Positions 41,916-51,311 are shown, counted from the stretch's first letter. The stretch: DNA of 64,000 nt from Arthrobacter livingstonensis (GCF_003219815.1 NZ_QJVD01000001.1:372001-436000), one strand, 5' to 3'. The notes: generated by a model not told the origin, from the letters alone. Translations and numbers: made by a program.

Positions 41916-42512
41916 ATGCCACGTATTTCCGATGAACATCGAGCGCTCATGAGCCTGCGCATCGAACAGGCCGCCATGGAGTGTGCCCGGCGTGAGGGTT
42001 TTGCCGCGATGTCGATGGCCGACATCATCAGCGAATCCGGGCTTTCCGCAGGCGCCATCTATGGGTATTACAAGAGCAAGGACGAACTGCTCGCCGCACT
42101 GGCACGGCGCGTGGTGGGCGGCAGGGTGGCGGTGTTGGACGAGCTGTCCGCCCGATCGCCTGTGCCGCATCCGGCCGAGGCGCTGCTGGAGTTCATGGGT
42201 TCGATCGCCGGCCCCTTGCGCGACGGCGGCCTGGTGGTCCAGGTCTGGGGCATGTCCTCGAACTCCGACACCATCGGCGCCATCGCCCGCGACGCATATG
42301 GCCGGCTGCTCGAGCACATGGAAGCGTATCTGGCGGCCTGGTACCGGGATGCCCGGGACATGGATGCCGCGGCTGCCCGGCAGGCGGCAGCCGCGGTCGG
42401 GCTGGCGGTTCTCGCCCTGGTGCAAGGCTGGCTGTTCCGCGTTCCCGTGGCGGGAACCAAGGACGACGGGCAGTATCTGAGCGCCGTGGCTGCGATGCTG
42501 CGGCACCTTTAG
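41916..42512 (+). CDS. TetR-family regulator
   Basis: A 198-residue repressor. The N-terminal helix-turn-helix covers FAAMSMADIISESGLSAGAIYGYYKSKDEL (residues ~30-60); the rest is an all-helical ligand domain. The start at 41916 follows TATTGT and lacks a ribosome binding site; a GTG nine bases earlier is less likely. Two matching operators in the divergent region indicate control of itself and the membrane protein. Its stop is only 4 bp from that of the convergent LtrA gene. Confidence 0.9.
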   Translation: MPRISDEHRALMSLRIEQAAMECARREGFAAMSMADIISESGLSAGAIYGYYKSKDELLAALARRVVGGRVAVLDELSARSPVPHPAEALLEFMGSIAGPLRDGGLVVQVWGMSSNSDTIGAIARDAYGRLLEHMEAYLAAWYRDARDMDAAAARQAAAAVGLAVLALVQGWLFRVPVAGTKDDGQYLSAVAAMLRHL

Positions 42513-42516
42513 GCGC

Positions 42517-43683
42517 CTAGCGCCGCCGTCGGTGAATCTCCACGTAGGCGGTGAGGGCCAGGAGGATCAGCACGGCAAGGGCCAGGACGACGGCGGCGGG
42601 AACCGTGGCGCTTGCCGGGATGAGCAAGGCTGCGGCCACCACGGCCGGCACGGCCCACGGCAACACGGTGTTCAGCGGCCGGCCGTAGCGCAGGGACACC
42701 ATGGCGTTGGTGGCATAGAAAAGGGCCAGCCCGCCGCCCAGCGCGATGCCCGCACCGAACGGCAGCGGTTCCAAGGGCGCCGGTATGGCCGTTGCGATGG
42801 CTGCCGCGACGCCCGTCACGCCAACCACAAGCAGGAACGGCATGAACACGGTGGTCTGCAGGATTCCCGCATAGTCGGACCGGGACTGCAGCCGCTCCAG
42901 CCCCGTGGCCACCGTACCGGTGCCGTACTGGAAGAAAGCCCATCCGAGCAGGGCAACCACCAGGAATCCAAGCACTGCGGCCAGGCCGCCGGCCGGACCC
43001 CAGCCAGTCGAGAGTTCGCTGACGATTGTGAAGACGGATTCGCCCAGGACGATGATGACGAAGAGGCCAAGCCGCTCCGACGCATGCTCGATGTTGATGC
43101 CGCTGACACTCCTGTCCGCCCACAGGTGCCCGCCAAGCAGGACCATGGCGACCTCGACGGCGATCGAGGCCGCCCACAGGATCACGGCCACGTGAAGGGG
43201 CAGCATGGCCGCCACGAGCCAGAGCGCAGCCGTTCCGCCGTTGTAGATCCAAATGCGCCACGGTGTATCCGCTGACTTTTGCCGGTGCTGGTAAAGCCAC
43301 AGGACCAGCAGCACCCCACGCATGGACGCATTGGCCAGTGAAAATGCCCAGGCCCGGGCGCCGAAGGCTTCCGGTGCGGCAGCCGCCATGAGGCCGGCCG
43401 CCGCCATCGCGGCGAGCATCGCCACGCCAAGGCCCCGGGAGGACAGGCCGGGGAGCAGGTTGACCACCGAGACGATGTTCACCCACGCCCACCACGCTGG
43501 GAAGAACAGCAGCACAAAGGTGCCAAACTCGGCCCAGCCGGGATTGCCGTGGATCCCGTGTGCGAGCTGCCCCACAAAGGCAACAAAGACCAGGTCGAAA
43601 AACAGTTCCATCCAATGGACCCGGCCCGGGGCGCGTCCTGGATCGTGGGACTTTGCCCGCGGTGACGGCAATTTCTCGCTCAT
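42517..43683 (-). CDS. low temperature requirement A (LtrA) family protein
   Basis: A 388-residue membrane protein with about 10-12 helices. Family motifs: the early VHWMELFFDLVFVAFVGQLAH and the central ERLGLFVIIVLGESVF. The role of LtrA proteins is poorly known; the name comes from a cold-growth phenotype in Listeria. The ATG at 43683 has TATCAT exactly 6 nt upstream, so the message is probably leaderless; the frame extends upstream without a signal. Confidence 0.9.
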   Translation of the reverse strand: MSEKLPSPRAKSHDPGRAPGRVHWMELFFDLVFVAFVGQLAHGIHGNPGWAEFGTFVLLFFPAWWAWVNIVSVVNLLPGLSSRGLGVAMLAAMAAAGLMAAAAPEAFGARAWAFSLANASMRGVLLVLWLYQHRQKSADTPWRIWIYNGGTAALWLVAAMLPLHVAVILWAASIAVEVAMVLLGGHLWADRSVSGINIEHASERLGLFVIIVLGESVFTIVSELSTGWGPAGGLAAVLGFLVVALLGWAFFQYGTGTVATGLERLQSRSDYAGILQTTVFMPFLLVVGVTGVAAAIATAIPAPLEPLPFGAGIALGGGLALFYATNAMVSLRYGRPLNTVLPWAVPAVVAAALLIPASATVPAAVVLALAVLILLALTAYVEIHRRRR

Positions 43684-43689
43684 GCGCCA

Positions 43690-43695
43690 ATGATA
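43690..43695 (-). promoter_or_regulatory. -10 of the ltrA-type gene, leaderless layout
   Basis: TATCAT, then TGGCGC and ATG, on the minus strand. Confidence 0.6.
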
Positions 43696-43865
43696 GATCC
43701 GGCCCGCATGTTCACCTTGCGCGAAACAGGAGCCTTTCTGGGAGTTTTTGCATTGCCCGGCGAAGTTCAGGAGAGTAACGTTCCACTCTGCGCAACATTC
43801 TTCGTTTCGCCCACGACGCCGTGATGCCGGTGTCAGCGGCATCCTGCACAAACCTTTGAGGACGC

Positions 43866-45872
43866 ATGTCTAGCGAAAAACCATTGCCGCCCATATCCGG
43901 TCCCAGTCCCGCCGGCAGCGCCGTCATGAACCACCGCCAAATCCTATTTGTGATCTTCGGTCTCATGGCGGGAATGTTCCTTTCAGCCCTGGACCAGACG
44001 GTGGTCGGCACCGCCATCCGCACCATCGGTGATGACCTGCACGGCCTGAGCCTTCAGGCCTGGGTGACCACCGCCTATCTGATCGTTTCCACGATCAGCA
44101 CCCCGATTTATGGAAAGCTGTCGGACATCTTCGGGCGGCGTCCGCTGTTCATCTTTGCGATTGTTATTTTCATCATCGGATCCGTCCTTTCAAGCTTCTC
44201 GACCTCCATGATTGAACTTGCCGCCTTCCGCGCGGTGCAGGGGCTCGGTGCCGGTGGCCTGATGTCGATGCCGCTGGCGATCATGGGTGACATGCTTGCC
44301 CCGCGCGAACGGGCAAAATACCAGGGCTACTTCCTGGCGGTGTTCGGTGTCTCGAGCGTGATTGGCCCGCTCATCGGGGGCCTGTTCTCCGGGGCCAGCG
44401 AGATCCTGTGGATCGCCGGCTGGCGCTGGGTATTCCTCGTCAACGTGCCCATCGGCCTTGCAGCGCTGGCCATGGTGTTCCGCTTCCTGCACCTGCCCAA
44501 GGTTGACCGCCATTCGGTGCGCATCGACTGGTGGGGTGCGACCGCTGTTATTGTCGCGCTCGTGCCGCTGCTGCTGGTGGCCGAGGAAGGCCAGGTCTGG
44601 GGCTGGACCAGCGTGGCTGCCATCGCCTGCTACGTGATCGGCGTCGTCGGCGTCATCGCATTCATCTTCATCGAGATCCGAATGAAGGATGACGCGTTGA
44701 TTCCCATCAAGCTTTTCCACTCTTCGACGTTTTCGATGGCCACCATCATCGGCGTGCTGGTTGGTTTCGGTATGTTTGGTGCCATGATGACCATTCCGCT
44801 CTACCTGCAGATCGTGCTCGGCTCAACACCGACCGAGAGCGGCTTCCAGATGCTGCCGATGATCCTGGGCCTGATGATCGCCTCGATCGGGAGTGGCCAG
44901 TTGATCGCCCGCACCGGCAGGTACAGGATGTTCCCGATCCTCGGCACGGGGCTGATGTCCGCCGGGTTCCTGTACCTCACCTTCTTGAAATTTGACTCGT
45001 CCTTCTGGTTCGTCGCCGGGGGCATGCTGCTGATCGGCCTGGGCCTGGGCCAGCTCATGCAGACCCTGACAATCGCCAGCCAAAACTCGGTGGGCCTGCG
45101 GGACATGGGCGTGGCGACAAGTGCGTCCACGTTCTTCCGTCAGATCGGTGGAACGTTGGGCACCGCGGTCATGCTGTCGCTGTTGTTCACGATCATGCCC
45201 CTGAACATCCAGAGCTCCCTCTCCGACGGACCCACGCTGAAGAGTGCCCTCGACGCGGCCATGACCCCGTCGGTGGCGACTGCCCCCGAGAACAAGGCGA
45301 TCATGAGCCTGATCTACACGGATATCGTGACTCCCGTGGAGAAGGGCGCGCAGCAGGCGGCACATGCCGCCGGCGTGAAGGCACTCGTCGCCAAGGGCGT
45401 GGCGCAGCCAGTGGCCGAGACCACGGTGCCCGCACAGCCGCTCGACTTCTCCAAGCCCGACGTCCGGACCCAGGTAGTCAACCAGGTTGCGCCCACCATT
45501 GCGAAAAAGTTGAAGTCGGCATCCGGATCCTCGGCGGCCGGGGGCAGCGCGCTCAATGACACGTCGTTCCTGAAGGGAGCCAATCCGGCGCTGAGCAAGC
45601 CGTTCCTGACCGGCTTCACCACTTCAACCATCGTCATTTACTGGGTGGCGCTCATGGTGGTGTTGCTGGCATTCGTGCTGGCCTTGTTCTTCAAGACGCC
45701 GCCGCTGCGGATGAAGTCGGCGCTGCAGGAAGCGGCCGACGACGAGGCCTCGCGCACAGACGCGGACCTGATGCTGCAGCACTCCGCTGAGGAAATGGGC
45801 GCGCTGGTGGAACCTGGCAGCTACTCCCGGGGGGAGGGCAAGCTGTCCGGTGACAGCACAGGTTCACGCTAA
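43866..45872 (+). CDS. MFS transporter, DHA2 (EmrB/QacA) family
   Basis: A 668-residue multidrug-efflux-type permease with 14 predicted helices. Motif D1 appears as LDQTVVGTAI, motif A as GKLSDIFGRR, and the antiporter motif C as SVIGPLIGGLFS. Between the last two helices lies an unusually long Ala-rich extracellular loop (about residues 440-575) containing KALVAKGVAQPVAETTVPAQ, followed by a last helix and an acidic tail. GAGG precedes the ATG. No regulator is adjacent on the same strand. Confidence 0.9.
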   Translation: MSSEKPLPPISGPSPAGSAVMNHRQILFVIFGLMAGMFLSALDQTVVGTAIRTIGDDLHGLSLQAWVTTAYLIVSTISTPIYGKLSDIFGRRPLFIFAIVIFIIGSVLSSFSTSMIELAAFRAVQGLGAGGLMSMPLAIMGDMLAPRERAKYQGYFLAVFGVSSVIGPLIGGLFSGASEILWIAGWRWVFLVNVPIGLAALAMVFRFLHLPKVDRHSVRIDWWGATAVIVALVPLLLVAEEGQVWGWTSVAAIACYVIGVVGVIAFIFIEIRMKDDALIPIKLFHSSTFSMATIIGVLVGFGMFGAMMTIPLYLQIVLGSTPTESGFQMLPMILGLMIASIGSGQLIARTGRYRMFPILGTGLMSAGFLYLTFLKFDSSFWFVAGGMLLIGLGLGQLMQTLTIASQNSVGLRDMGVATSASTFFRQIGGTLGTAVMLSLLFTIMPLNIQSSLSDGPTLKSALDAAMTPSVATAPENKAIMSLIYTDIVTPVEKGAQQAAHAAGVKALVAKGVAQPVAETTVPAQPLDFSKPDVRTQVVNQVAPTIAKKLKSASGSSAAGGSALNDTSFLKGANPALSKPFLTGFTTSTIVIYWVALMVVLLAFVLALFFKTPPLRMKSALQEAADDEASRTDADLMLQHSAEEMGALVEPGSYSRGEGKLSGDSTGSR

Positions 45873-45894
45873 AGGCGTGGCCGCCCGGCGTGCA

Positions 45895-45954
45895 GGATGA
45901 CGGAATGGAGATTTGAGGTTGACCTATCGGCCTCAAATTTCCATTCCGTCATCC
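45895..45954. terminator. inverted repeat, 24-bp stem
   Basis: GGATGACGGAATGGAGATTT and four more bases (45895-45918) pair with 45931-45954 with one mismatch. It lies 22 nt after the MFS stop. No T-tract. Confidence 0.65.
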
Positions 45955-46060
45955 GTGGCGGCGGGCAGCTAAGGGAATCACAGCTGCGGCGCCGGGTGGT
46001 GATCCATGTGCGCTCGCCCCGATTCAACAACCGCGGGCGGACCGCACGCCGCGGGCAGAA

Positions 46061-46093
46061 AAAACCCCTGAAATCCGCGGATTTCAGGGGTTT
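46061..46093 (-). terminator. terminator of tRNA-Thr
   Basis: A stem of AAAACCCCTGAAATCC with its complement, loop GC, running into T6 on the minus strand. It abuts the encoded CCA. Confidence 0.85.
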
Positions 46094-46169
46094 TGGAGCC
46101 TCCAAACAGAATCGAACTGTTGACCTTTTCATTACGAGTGAAACGCTCTACCAACTGAGCTATGGAGGC
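46094..46169 (-). tRNA. tRNA-Thr (anticodon CGT)
   Basis: The acceptor GCCTCCA pairs with TGGAGGC, the anticodon arm TTTCACTCGTAATGAAA gives CGT, and the T-loop is TTCGATT. The CCA end is encoded, unlike the other tRNAs here. Confidence 0.95.
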
Positions 46170-46266
46170 CTGTCATCGTCCAACAACCCATTGCGGGATC
46201 ATTGGGCGAACACAAGAATCAACTCTAATATGCCGGCGCCCATGTACAAAATCGGCGGCAGCGGCT

Positions 46267-47823
46267 TTAGCAGGTGGTTCCGCCGGCGGGCACCTTTCCA
46301 TCCACAAAGTAGCCGTCGACGGCGGACGTCAAGCATGCGTTCGCCCGGCCATAGGCGGTGTGCCCGTTGCCCTTCCACGTGACCAAAACACCGGAATCAA
46401 GATGCTTGGCCAGTGCCTGCGCCCACGCATACGGGGTGGCGGGGTCGCCGGTGGTGCCAATGACCAGGATGGGGCCGGCCCCCGGCGCGGAAATGGTTTC
46501 CGCCTTGCCGGTGGCCGGGTAAGGCCAGTACTTACACGTCAAACCAGAGTAGGCCAGCAGTTCGCCAAACGTGGGCGAGGCCTTCTTCAGGGCTGCGGCA
46601 TCGGCCCGCATGTGGGCCGTGTCGGAGTTCATCGGGTAGTCCAGGCAGTTGATGGCGGTGAACGCCGCCGCCGTGTTCGAATTGTACTTGCCGTCGCTGG
46701 AGCGGTCGGCGGAGTAGTCGGCGAGCTGCAGCATGCCGGAGGCGTCACCGGCAAAGGCCTGCTTCAGGGCACCGGAGAGCGGATCCCACAGGTCGGTGGA
46801 ATACATGGCGAATGCCAGCGCGTTGGTGAACTCGGTCCCCGTCACCACCCGCCCGGCAGACGTTTGCTGTGGCGTTTTCGTATAGACGTCGTTCAGCTCG
46901 CGGATCTGCGCCATCGCGCCGTCGACGGTGCCGGACACCGGGCAGTCCTTGGTGCCGAGGCAGTTCTTCGCCCACGCCCGCAGGGCATTTTCGAAGCCGA
47001 CGGCCTGGCCCATGGACACCTGGTCGATGTCCAGCGACGGATCCAGCGCCCCGTCCAGGGAAAACTTCCCCACCCGCGACGGGAACAGCCCCGCATAGGT
47101 GGCGCCCAGCTTGGTTCCGTAGGAGAAGCCCATGTAGTTCAGCTTCGGGTCGCCCACCACGGCCCGCAGGATGTCCATGTCCCGGGCCGAGCTGACCGTG
47201 TCAACGTGCGCCAGCACGGGCCCGGTGTTCTTCACGCACAGTTCTGTTTGCACCTTGGTGTCCGCTTCGGCCTGCTTCAAGCCCGCATCGTCGGCCATGT
47301 TGTAGGACTTCTGCCGCGCGGCATCGGTCTGGGCGTCGTCCAGGCACTTCACCGGTTCCGAACGCTGCACCCCGCGCGGGTCGAATCCCACAATGTCGTA
47401 GGCCGCCCGCAGCTTTTTCGAGAAGTAGGATTTTCCGCTGTTGACCACCATGTCCACCCCCGAGGCGCCCGGCCCGCCGGGATTGGTCAGCATGGCACCG
47501 AGCCGCTTTCCGGAGGCCGGCAGCCGGGTGACGGCGAGCTTGATCGAGGTGCCGCGCGGCTTGGCGTAGTCCAGGGGCACCTCAATCTTCGCGCACTGGA
47601 AGCCTCCGCTGCACGCCGTCCACGTCACCACCTGCGCGTAGAACCCGGCGAGGTCCGCCGGCACGTCGCCGATGACCGCCGCGTCAGCGCTGGAGATGAC
47701 TGTCGCATCCGGCGCCGGGGCCAGGGCCGTGCAGGAACTGAGCAGCAGCGCGCCCACCGCCGCCATGGCAACGGTGAGGGACAGGCGGAGGTGGTGCCGC
47801 CGTCGGACGGGTGCGTGGGGCAT
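46267..47823 (-). CDS. secreted alpha/beta-hydrolase lipoprotein, tripeptidyl-aminopeptidase (TAP) family
   Basis: A 518-residue serine hydrolase. The lipoprotein signal peptide ends LLLSSC (Cys31). Family parts: LTNPGGPGASGVD (oxyanion loop), YDIVGFDPRGVQRSEP, the nucleophile in YMGFSYGTKLGATYA, Asp in GTTGDPATP, and His in GNGHTAYG. Paired cysteines (CSGGFQC, CLGTKDC) fit an extracellular enzyme. It probably removes short peptides from polypeptide N-termini. AAGGAC precedes the ATG. It lies 20 nt downstream of holB, same strand. Confidence 0.9.
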   Translation of the reverse strand: MPHAPVRRRHHLRLSLTVAMAAVGALLLSSCTALAPAPDATVISSADAAVIGDVPADLAGFYAQVVTWTACSGGFQCAKIEVPLDYAKPRGTSIKLAVTRLPASGKRLGAMLTNPGGPGASGVDMVVNSGKSYFSKKLRAAYDIVGFDPRGVQRSEPVKCLDDAQTDAARQKSYNMADDAGLKQAEADTKVQTELCVKNTGPVLAHVDTVSSARDMDILRAVVGDPKLNYMGFSYGTKLGATYAGLFPSRVGKFSLDGALDPSLDIDQVSMGQAVGFENALRAWAKNCLGTKDCPVSGTVDGAMAQIRELNDVYTKTPQQTSAGRVVTGTEFTNALAFAMYSTDLWDPLSGALKQAFAGDASGMLQLADYSADRSSDGKYNSNTAAAFTAINCLDYPMNSDTAHMRADAAALKKASPTFGELLAYSGLTCKYWPYPATGKAETISAPGAGPILVIGTTGDPATPYAWAQALAKHLDSGVLVTWKGNGHTAYGRANACLTSAVDGYFVDGKVPAGGTTC

Positions 47824-47843
47824 GGGGAAGGTCCTTTACGAAT

Positions 47844-49037
47844 CTAGAGCAGGCTGACGGCCATGGCTTCAAGGGCCAAAAGCGGGGCGACGTTGGTGGT
47901 GGTCAGGCGGCGGCGCACGGCATTGATGGAGTCCATGCGCGCCAGGGTGGCCTCGGGGCGGCCGCGGGCGGCGAATTCGGCCAGGTCCCCGCGCAGGGAC
48001 TCGTTGACCAGCTCCAAGGCGCCGCCGTGGCTTGCCTCCGCGCTGGAATGCCCGACGCCGGAGCCTCCCTGCGCTGCCAGCTGGAGTACCAGCACATCCC
48101 GGTAGAAGGAGAGCAGGTCGGTCAGGGCCCGGTCGAGCTGGTCCGTCACCGAGCGCTTGGAGCGCCGCTTCTGGTCTTCCTCCAGGGCCCGGACCTGGGC
48201 GCGCATGGGTGGGGGCAGCATGCCCGTCTCCGGTGCGCCGAGGGAGCGGAGCAAGTTGGCTTTTTCCTCGACATCGCGTTCCTCATTGGAGGACGCCGCC
48301 TCCGCCTGCGCCAGTTCCAGGAGGCTGCCCGCCGCGCGCACGGCCGCGGAGACGTCGCGCAGGGAGAACGGCAGGCGGACTATCGCGTCGCGCCGTTCCC
48401 GCGCACCGGCGTCGGACGCCAGGCGGCGGGCAATGCCGATGTGGCTCTGGGCGGCACGGGCGGCGTGCAGGGCAAGCCCCGGCTCAATGCCGTCGCGGCG
48501 CACCAGCAGTGCGGCCACGTCCTCGACCGGGGGCACGCGCAGGGTCAGGGTCCGGCAGCGGGAGCGGATGGTGACCAGGACGTCCGCCGGACTTGGCGCG
48601 CACAAGATCCAGATGGTTCGCGGCGGCGGTTCCTCAATGGCTTTCAGGAGTACGTTGGTGGTGCGTTCGGCCATGCGGTCGGCGTCGCCGACAATCATCA
48701 CCCGCCAGCGGGACGAGGACGGGCTGTCGTGGGCCTTGCGGACCAGCTCCCGGGCCTCCTCGATGGTGATGGTGGTTTTTTCCGTGGCGATAAACCTGAC
48801 GTCCGCGTTGGTGCCGGACAGTGTGGTGTGGCAGGCCTTGCACACGCCGCAGCCGCGTTCTGCCAGCTGTTCGCGTTCGCAGACCAGGGCCGCGGCGAAG
48901 GCCAGGGCCGCGTTGGAGCGGCCGGAGCCGGGCGGGCCCGTGAGCAGCCAGGCGTGTGTGGGGGTGCTGGACTGGGCGGCCCGGCGAAGCTGCTCCACCA
49001 CCGGCCCCTGTCCCTGCAGGTCCACCCAGACGCTCAT
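47844..49037 (-). CDS. holB: DNA polymerase III delta' subunit
   Basis: A 397-residue AAA+ clamp-loader subunit. It has a modified Walker A (GPPGSGRSN), a zinc site CGVCKAC, and LLKAIEEPPPRTIWIL followed by the sensor ITIRSRC-type segment (VTIRSRCRTLTL). The C-terminal collar region is longer than in E. coli, as in other actinobacteria. It overlaps tmk by four bases, a common actinobacterial pairing. Confidence 0.93.
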   Translation of the reverse strand: MSVWVDLQGQGPVVEQLRRAAQSSTPTHAWLLTGPPGSGRSNAALAFAAALVCEREQLAERGCGVCKACHTTLSGTNADVRFIATEKTTITIEEARELVRKAHDSPSSSRWRVMIVGDADRMAERTTNVLLKAIEEPPPRTIWILCAPSPADVLVTIRSRCRTLTLRVPPVEDVAALLVRRDGIEPGLALHAARAAQSHIGIARRLASDAGARERRDAIVRLPFSLRDVSAAVRAAGSLLELAQAEAASSNEERDVEEKANLLRSLGAPETGMLPPPMRAQVRALEEDQKRRSKRSVTDQLDRALTDLLSFYRDVLVLQLAAQGGSGVGHSSAEASHGGALELVNESLRGDLAEFAARGRPEATLARMDSINAVRRRLTTTNVAPLLALEAMAVSLL

Positions 49038-49699
49038 GCCGACCCGGCTTCCCTGGCGGCCAGCAGGCCGAGAACGCGCGTGCGGATGGCCGACGCCAGC
49101 TCGTCCACCGGACGGCCGGCGCGCAGCACCAGGTAGCGTTCCGGGCGGGCCGCGGCCAGGTTAAGGAAGGCCTGGCGGATCTCGGAGTGGAAGTGGTCCG
49201 GTTCCGATTCAAGGCGGTCCTCGGCGGCGTCCCCGGCCGTACGGCGGCTGCGGCCGTCCTCCGGAGTGACGTCCAGCAGCACCGTCAGCTCCGGCCACAG
49301 CCCGGCGGTGGCCCACTCGTTGAGCCGCTGGACCTCACCGGGGCCCAGCCCGCGGCCTGCGCCCTGGTAGGCAATGGAGGAGTCGATGTAGCGGTCGCTG
49401 ATGACGATCTCGCCCCGGGCCACGGCCGGAGCAATGACCTGGCTGGCGTGGGCAGCACGGGAGGCGGCAAAGATCAACGCCTCGCAGCGGGCGTCGATCT
49501 CGCCCTGGCCGTGGTCCAGCACCAGCGAACGCAATTTTTCGCCCACGGGGGTCCCGCCCGGTTCACGGGTCCGCAGGACAGTGCGGCCGGCGTCGGACAG
49601 GGCCTGCGCCAGCAGGGTGGCCTGGGTCGATTTCCCGGCCCCGTCCCCGCCCTCAAGGGCAATGAACAGGCCGGGCCGTGCGGCAGATGGGAAAGTCAC
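49034..49699 (-). CDS. tmk: thymidylate kinase
   Basis: A 221-residue kinase making dTDP from dTMP and ATP. P-loop EGGDGAGKSTQ, the DRx motif DRYIDSSIAYQGAGRGLG, and a lid region with SRRTAGDAAEDRLE. The GTG start at 49699 has TAGGCT exactly 6 nt upstream, so it is probably leaderless. First gene of the tmk-holB-TAP run. Confidence 0.95.
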   Translation of the reverse strand: MTFPSAARPGLFIALEGGDGAGKSTQATLLAQALSDAGRTVLRTREPGGTPVGEKLRSLVLDHGQGEIDARCEALIFAASRAAHASQVIAPAVARGEIVISDRYIDSSIAYQGAGRGLGPGEVQRLNEWATAGLWPELTVLLDVTPEDGRSRRTAGDAAEDRLESEPDHFHSEIRQAFLNLAAARPERYLVLRAGRPVDELASAIRTRVLGLLAAREAGSA

Positions 49700-49705
49700 G
49701 CCCCC

Positions 49706-49711
49706 AGCCTA
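49706..49711 (-). promoter_or_regulatory. -10 of tmk, leaderless layout
   Basis: TAGGCT, then GGGGGC and GTG, on the minus strand. Confidence 0.6.
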
Positions 49712-49738
49712 CCGGCCAACGCTGACAGCGTCCCCGCG

Positions 49739-49747
49739 TTGTCCACA
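49739..49747 (+). promoter_or_regulatory. single DnaA-box-like site
   Basis: TTGTCCACA between tmk and the cystathionine synthase-type gene, the same 9-mer as the pair at 7069-7094. Confidence 0.35.
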
Positions 49748-49801
49748 GGGCACCGTCATGAAGTTTCTTCCACGGTGAGACAGGGCACTAATCTGAAGGG
49801 T

Positions 49802-51034
49802 ATGACGCATGAACCTTCCTCCCACCCCAATGAGCTGAGCCCGGATACGGTGGTGGTGGCCGCCGGCCGGCCCGCCCGCGAGCATGACGCGGCGGTCAAC
49901 CCGCCCATCGTGCTGTCCTCCACCTATGTGGGGACCGGCCAGGTTGTGGACGGGGACAGGGCCTACGGCCGCTACTCCAACCCCACGTGGGATCCGCTGG
50001 AGGATGCCCTCTCGGAGCTTGAAGGCGCCACCCTGCCGGCCCTGATTTTCAGCTCCGGGCTGGCGGCCGTTGCCGCGGCGCTGTCGCTGATCCCGGTGGG
50101 GGGCGTGCTGGTCATGCCACGGCATTCCTACCAGGGAGCCCTGGTCATGGCGCAGGAACAAGCGGCCAAGGGACTGTTTACCCTGCGCACCGTGGACATC
50201 GCCAACAACGACGAAGTCCTCGCTGCCCTGACCGGTGCCGGCGAAAAGGCCGCTGACATGTTGTGGCTGGAAAGCCCGACGAATCCGATGTTGGAGATTG
50301 CCGACCTCCGTGTCCTGTGCCGTGCCGCCAAGGCCGTGGGGGCAATCACGGTCACGGACAACACCTTTTGCACACCGCTGGTCCAGAAGCCGCTGGAACT
50401 GGGCAGCGACCTGGTGCTGCACTCGGTGACCAAGTACCTTTCCGGCCATTCCGACGTCATCCTGGGCGCCCTGGTCACCTCGGATGACAGGCTGCGCCAC
50501 GCCCTGCTGCACTACCGTTCAATCCACGGCGCCATCGCCGGGCCGTTCGAGGCCTGGCTGGCGCTGCGCGGCCTGCGCACACTGGCCCTGCGGTTGGAGC
50601 GGTCCCAGGCCAACGCCTTGGAGCTGGCCAAGCGCCTTGACGTGCACGACGGCGTCGACAGGGTCTTGTTTCCCGGGCTCGACTCCGACCCCGGCCACCG
50701 CCGCGCGAGGGATCAGATGCTCGGCTTTGGCTCCATCCTTTGCATTGAGATGGCCGGCGGCGAGGCAGCCGCCAACGCGTTGGTTGAGGCGCTGCGGTTG
50801 TGGACCCCCGCCACGTCGCTGGGCGGGGTGGAGTCGCTCATTGAGCGCCGCCGGCGCCACGCGAATGAGCCCGACTCGGTGCCCGTCAACCTGCTGCGGC
50901 TGAGCGTGGGCATTGAAAACGTTGAGGACCTCTGGAACGACCTGGCGCAGGCGCTGGAGGCGGCGGGAGCCGCGGGGGCGGCCGGATCGGCGGGGGCGGC
51001 CGGATCGGCGGGAGCGGCAGGGTCCGCGGGATAA
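49802..51034 (+). CDS. PLP-dependent cystathionine gamma-synthase/lyase family enzyme
   Basis: A 410-residue Cys/Met-metabolism enzyme. Active-site parts: YGRYSNPTW (Tyr58), SSGLAAVAA (PLP phosphate), LESPTNPML, the cofactor Asp186 in VTDNTF, and the Schiff-base Lys211 in SVTKYLSGHSD. Sequence alone does not separate gamma-synthase from gamma-lyase. The start at 49802 has GAAGGG upstream and also TAATCT 7 nt ahead. The last ~25 residues (AAGAAGSAGAAGSAG...) are not part of the fold: they are encoded by a GC-rich tandem repeat that continues past the stop. Confidence 0.9.
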   Translation: MTHEPSSHPNELSPDTVVVAAGRPAREHDAAVNPPIVLSSTYVGTGQVVDGDRAYGRYSNPTWDPLEDALSELEGATLPALIFSSGLAAVAAALSLIPVGGVLVMPRHSYQGALVMAQEQAAKGLFTLRTVDIANNDEVLAALTGAGEKAADMLWLESPTNPMLEIADLRVLCRAAKAVGAITVTDNTFCTPLVQKPLELGSDLVLHSVTKYLSGHSDVILGALVTSDDRLRHALLHYRSIHGAIAGPFEAWLALRGLRTLALRLERSQANALELAKRLDVHDGVDRVLFPGLDSDPGHRRARDQMLGFGSILCIEMAGGEAAANALVEALRLWTPATSLGGVESLIERRRRHANEPDSVPVNLLRLSVGIENVEDLWNDLAQALEAAGAAGAAGSAGAAGSAGAAGSAG

Positions 51035-51225
51035 GGCCGGATCGGCCGGAGCGGCGGGGTCTGCCGGATAGGCGGAGCGGCAGGGTCCGCGGGAGCGGCA
51101 GGGTCCGCGGGATAAGGCCGGAGCGGCGGGGTCTGCCGGACAGGCGGAGCGGCAGGGCCCGCGGGATAAGGCCGGATCGGCCGGAGCGGCGGGGTCTGCC
51201 GGACAGGCGGAGCGGCCGGAAAGGC
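50969..51225. repeat. GC-rich tandem repeat crossing a gene end
   Basis: Within the gene, an 18-bp unit (GGGGCGGCCGGATCGGCG) occurs about twice with derivatives. After the stop, a longer unit of about 55-80 bp containing GGATAAGGCCGGA, GCGGCGGGGTCTGCCGGA and AGGCGGAGCGGCAGGG occurs three times (from about 51030, 51108 and 51165). The stop TAA itself lies in the repeat unit. Confidence 0.85.
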
Positions 51226-51299
51226 CCAATAAGGGTCCGCCGAACCGGCGCCGGCGCTGTTCCGTGCAGCACCGCGTGTTGCCGGACCGTTCCACCCGT

Positions 51300-51305
51300 T
51301 AGGCT
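51300..51305 (+). promoter_or_regulatory. -10 of the DUF2516 gene, leaderless layout
   Basis: TAGGCT, then AGTCAC and GTG. Confidence 0.6.
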
Positions 51306-51311
51306 AGTCAC

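Noticed and set aside
46162-47847. A 561-codon rightward frame opposite the TAP-like hydrolase
   Set aside because: Begins within the tRNA-Thr region, Arg/Gly/His-rich; the leftward gene has a full signal peptide and catalytic triad.
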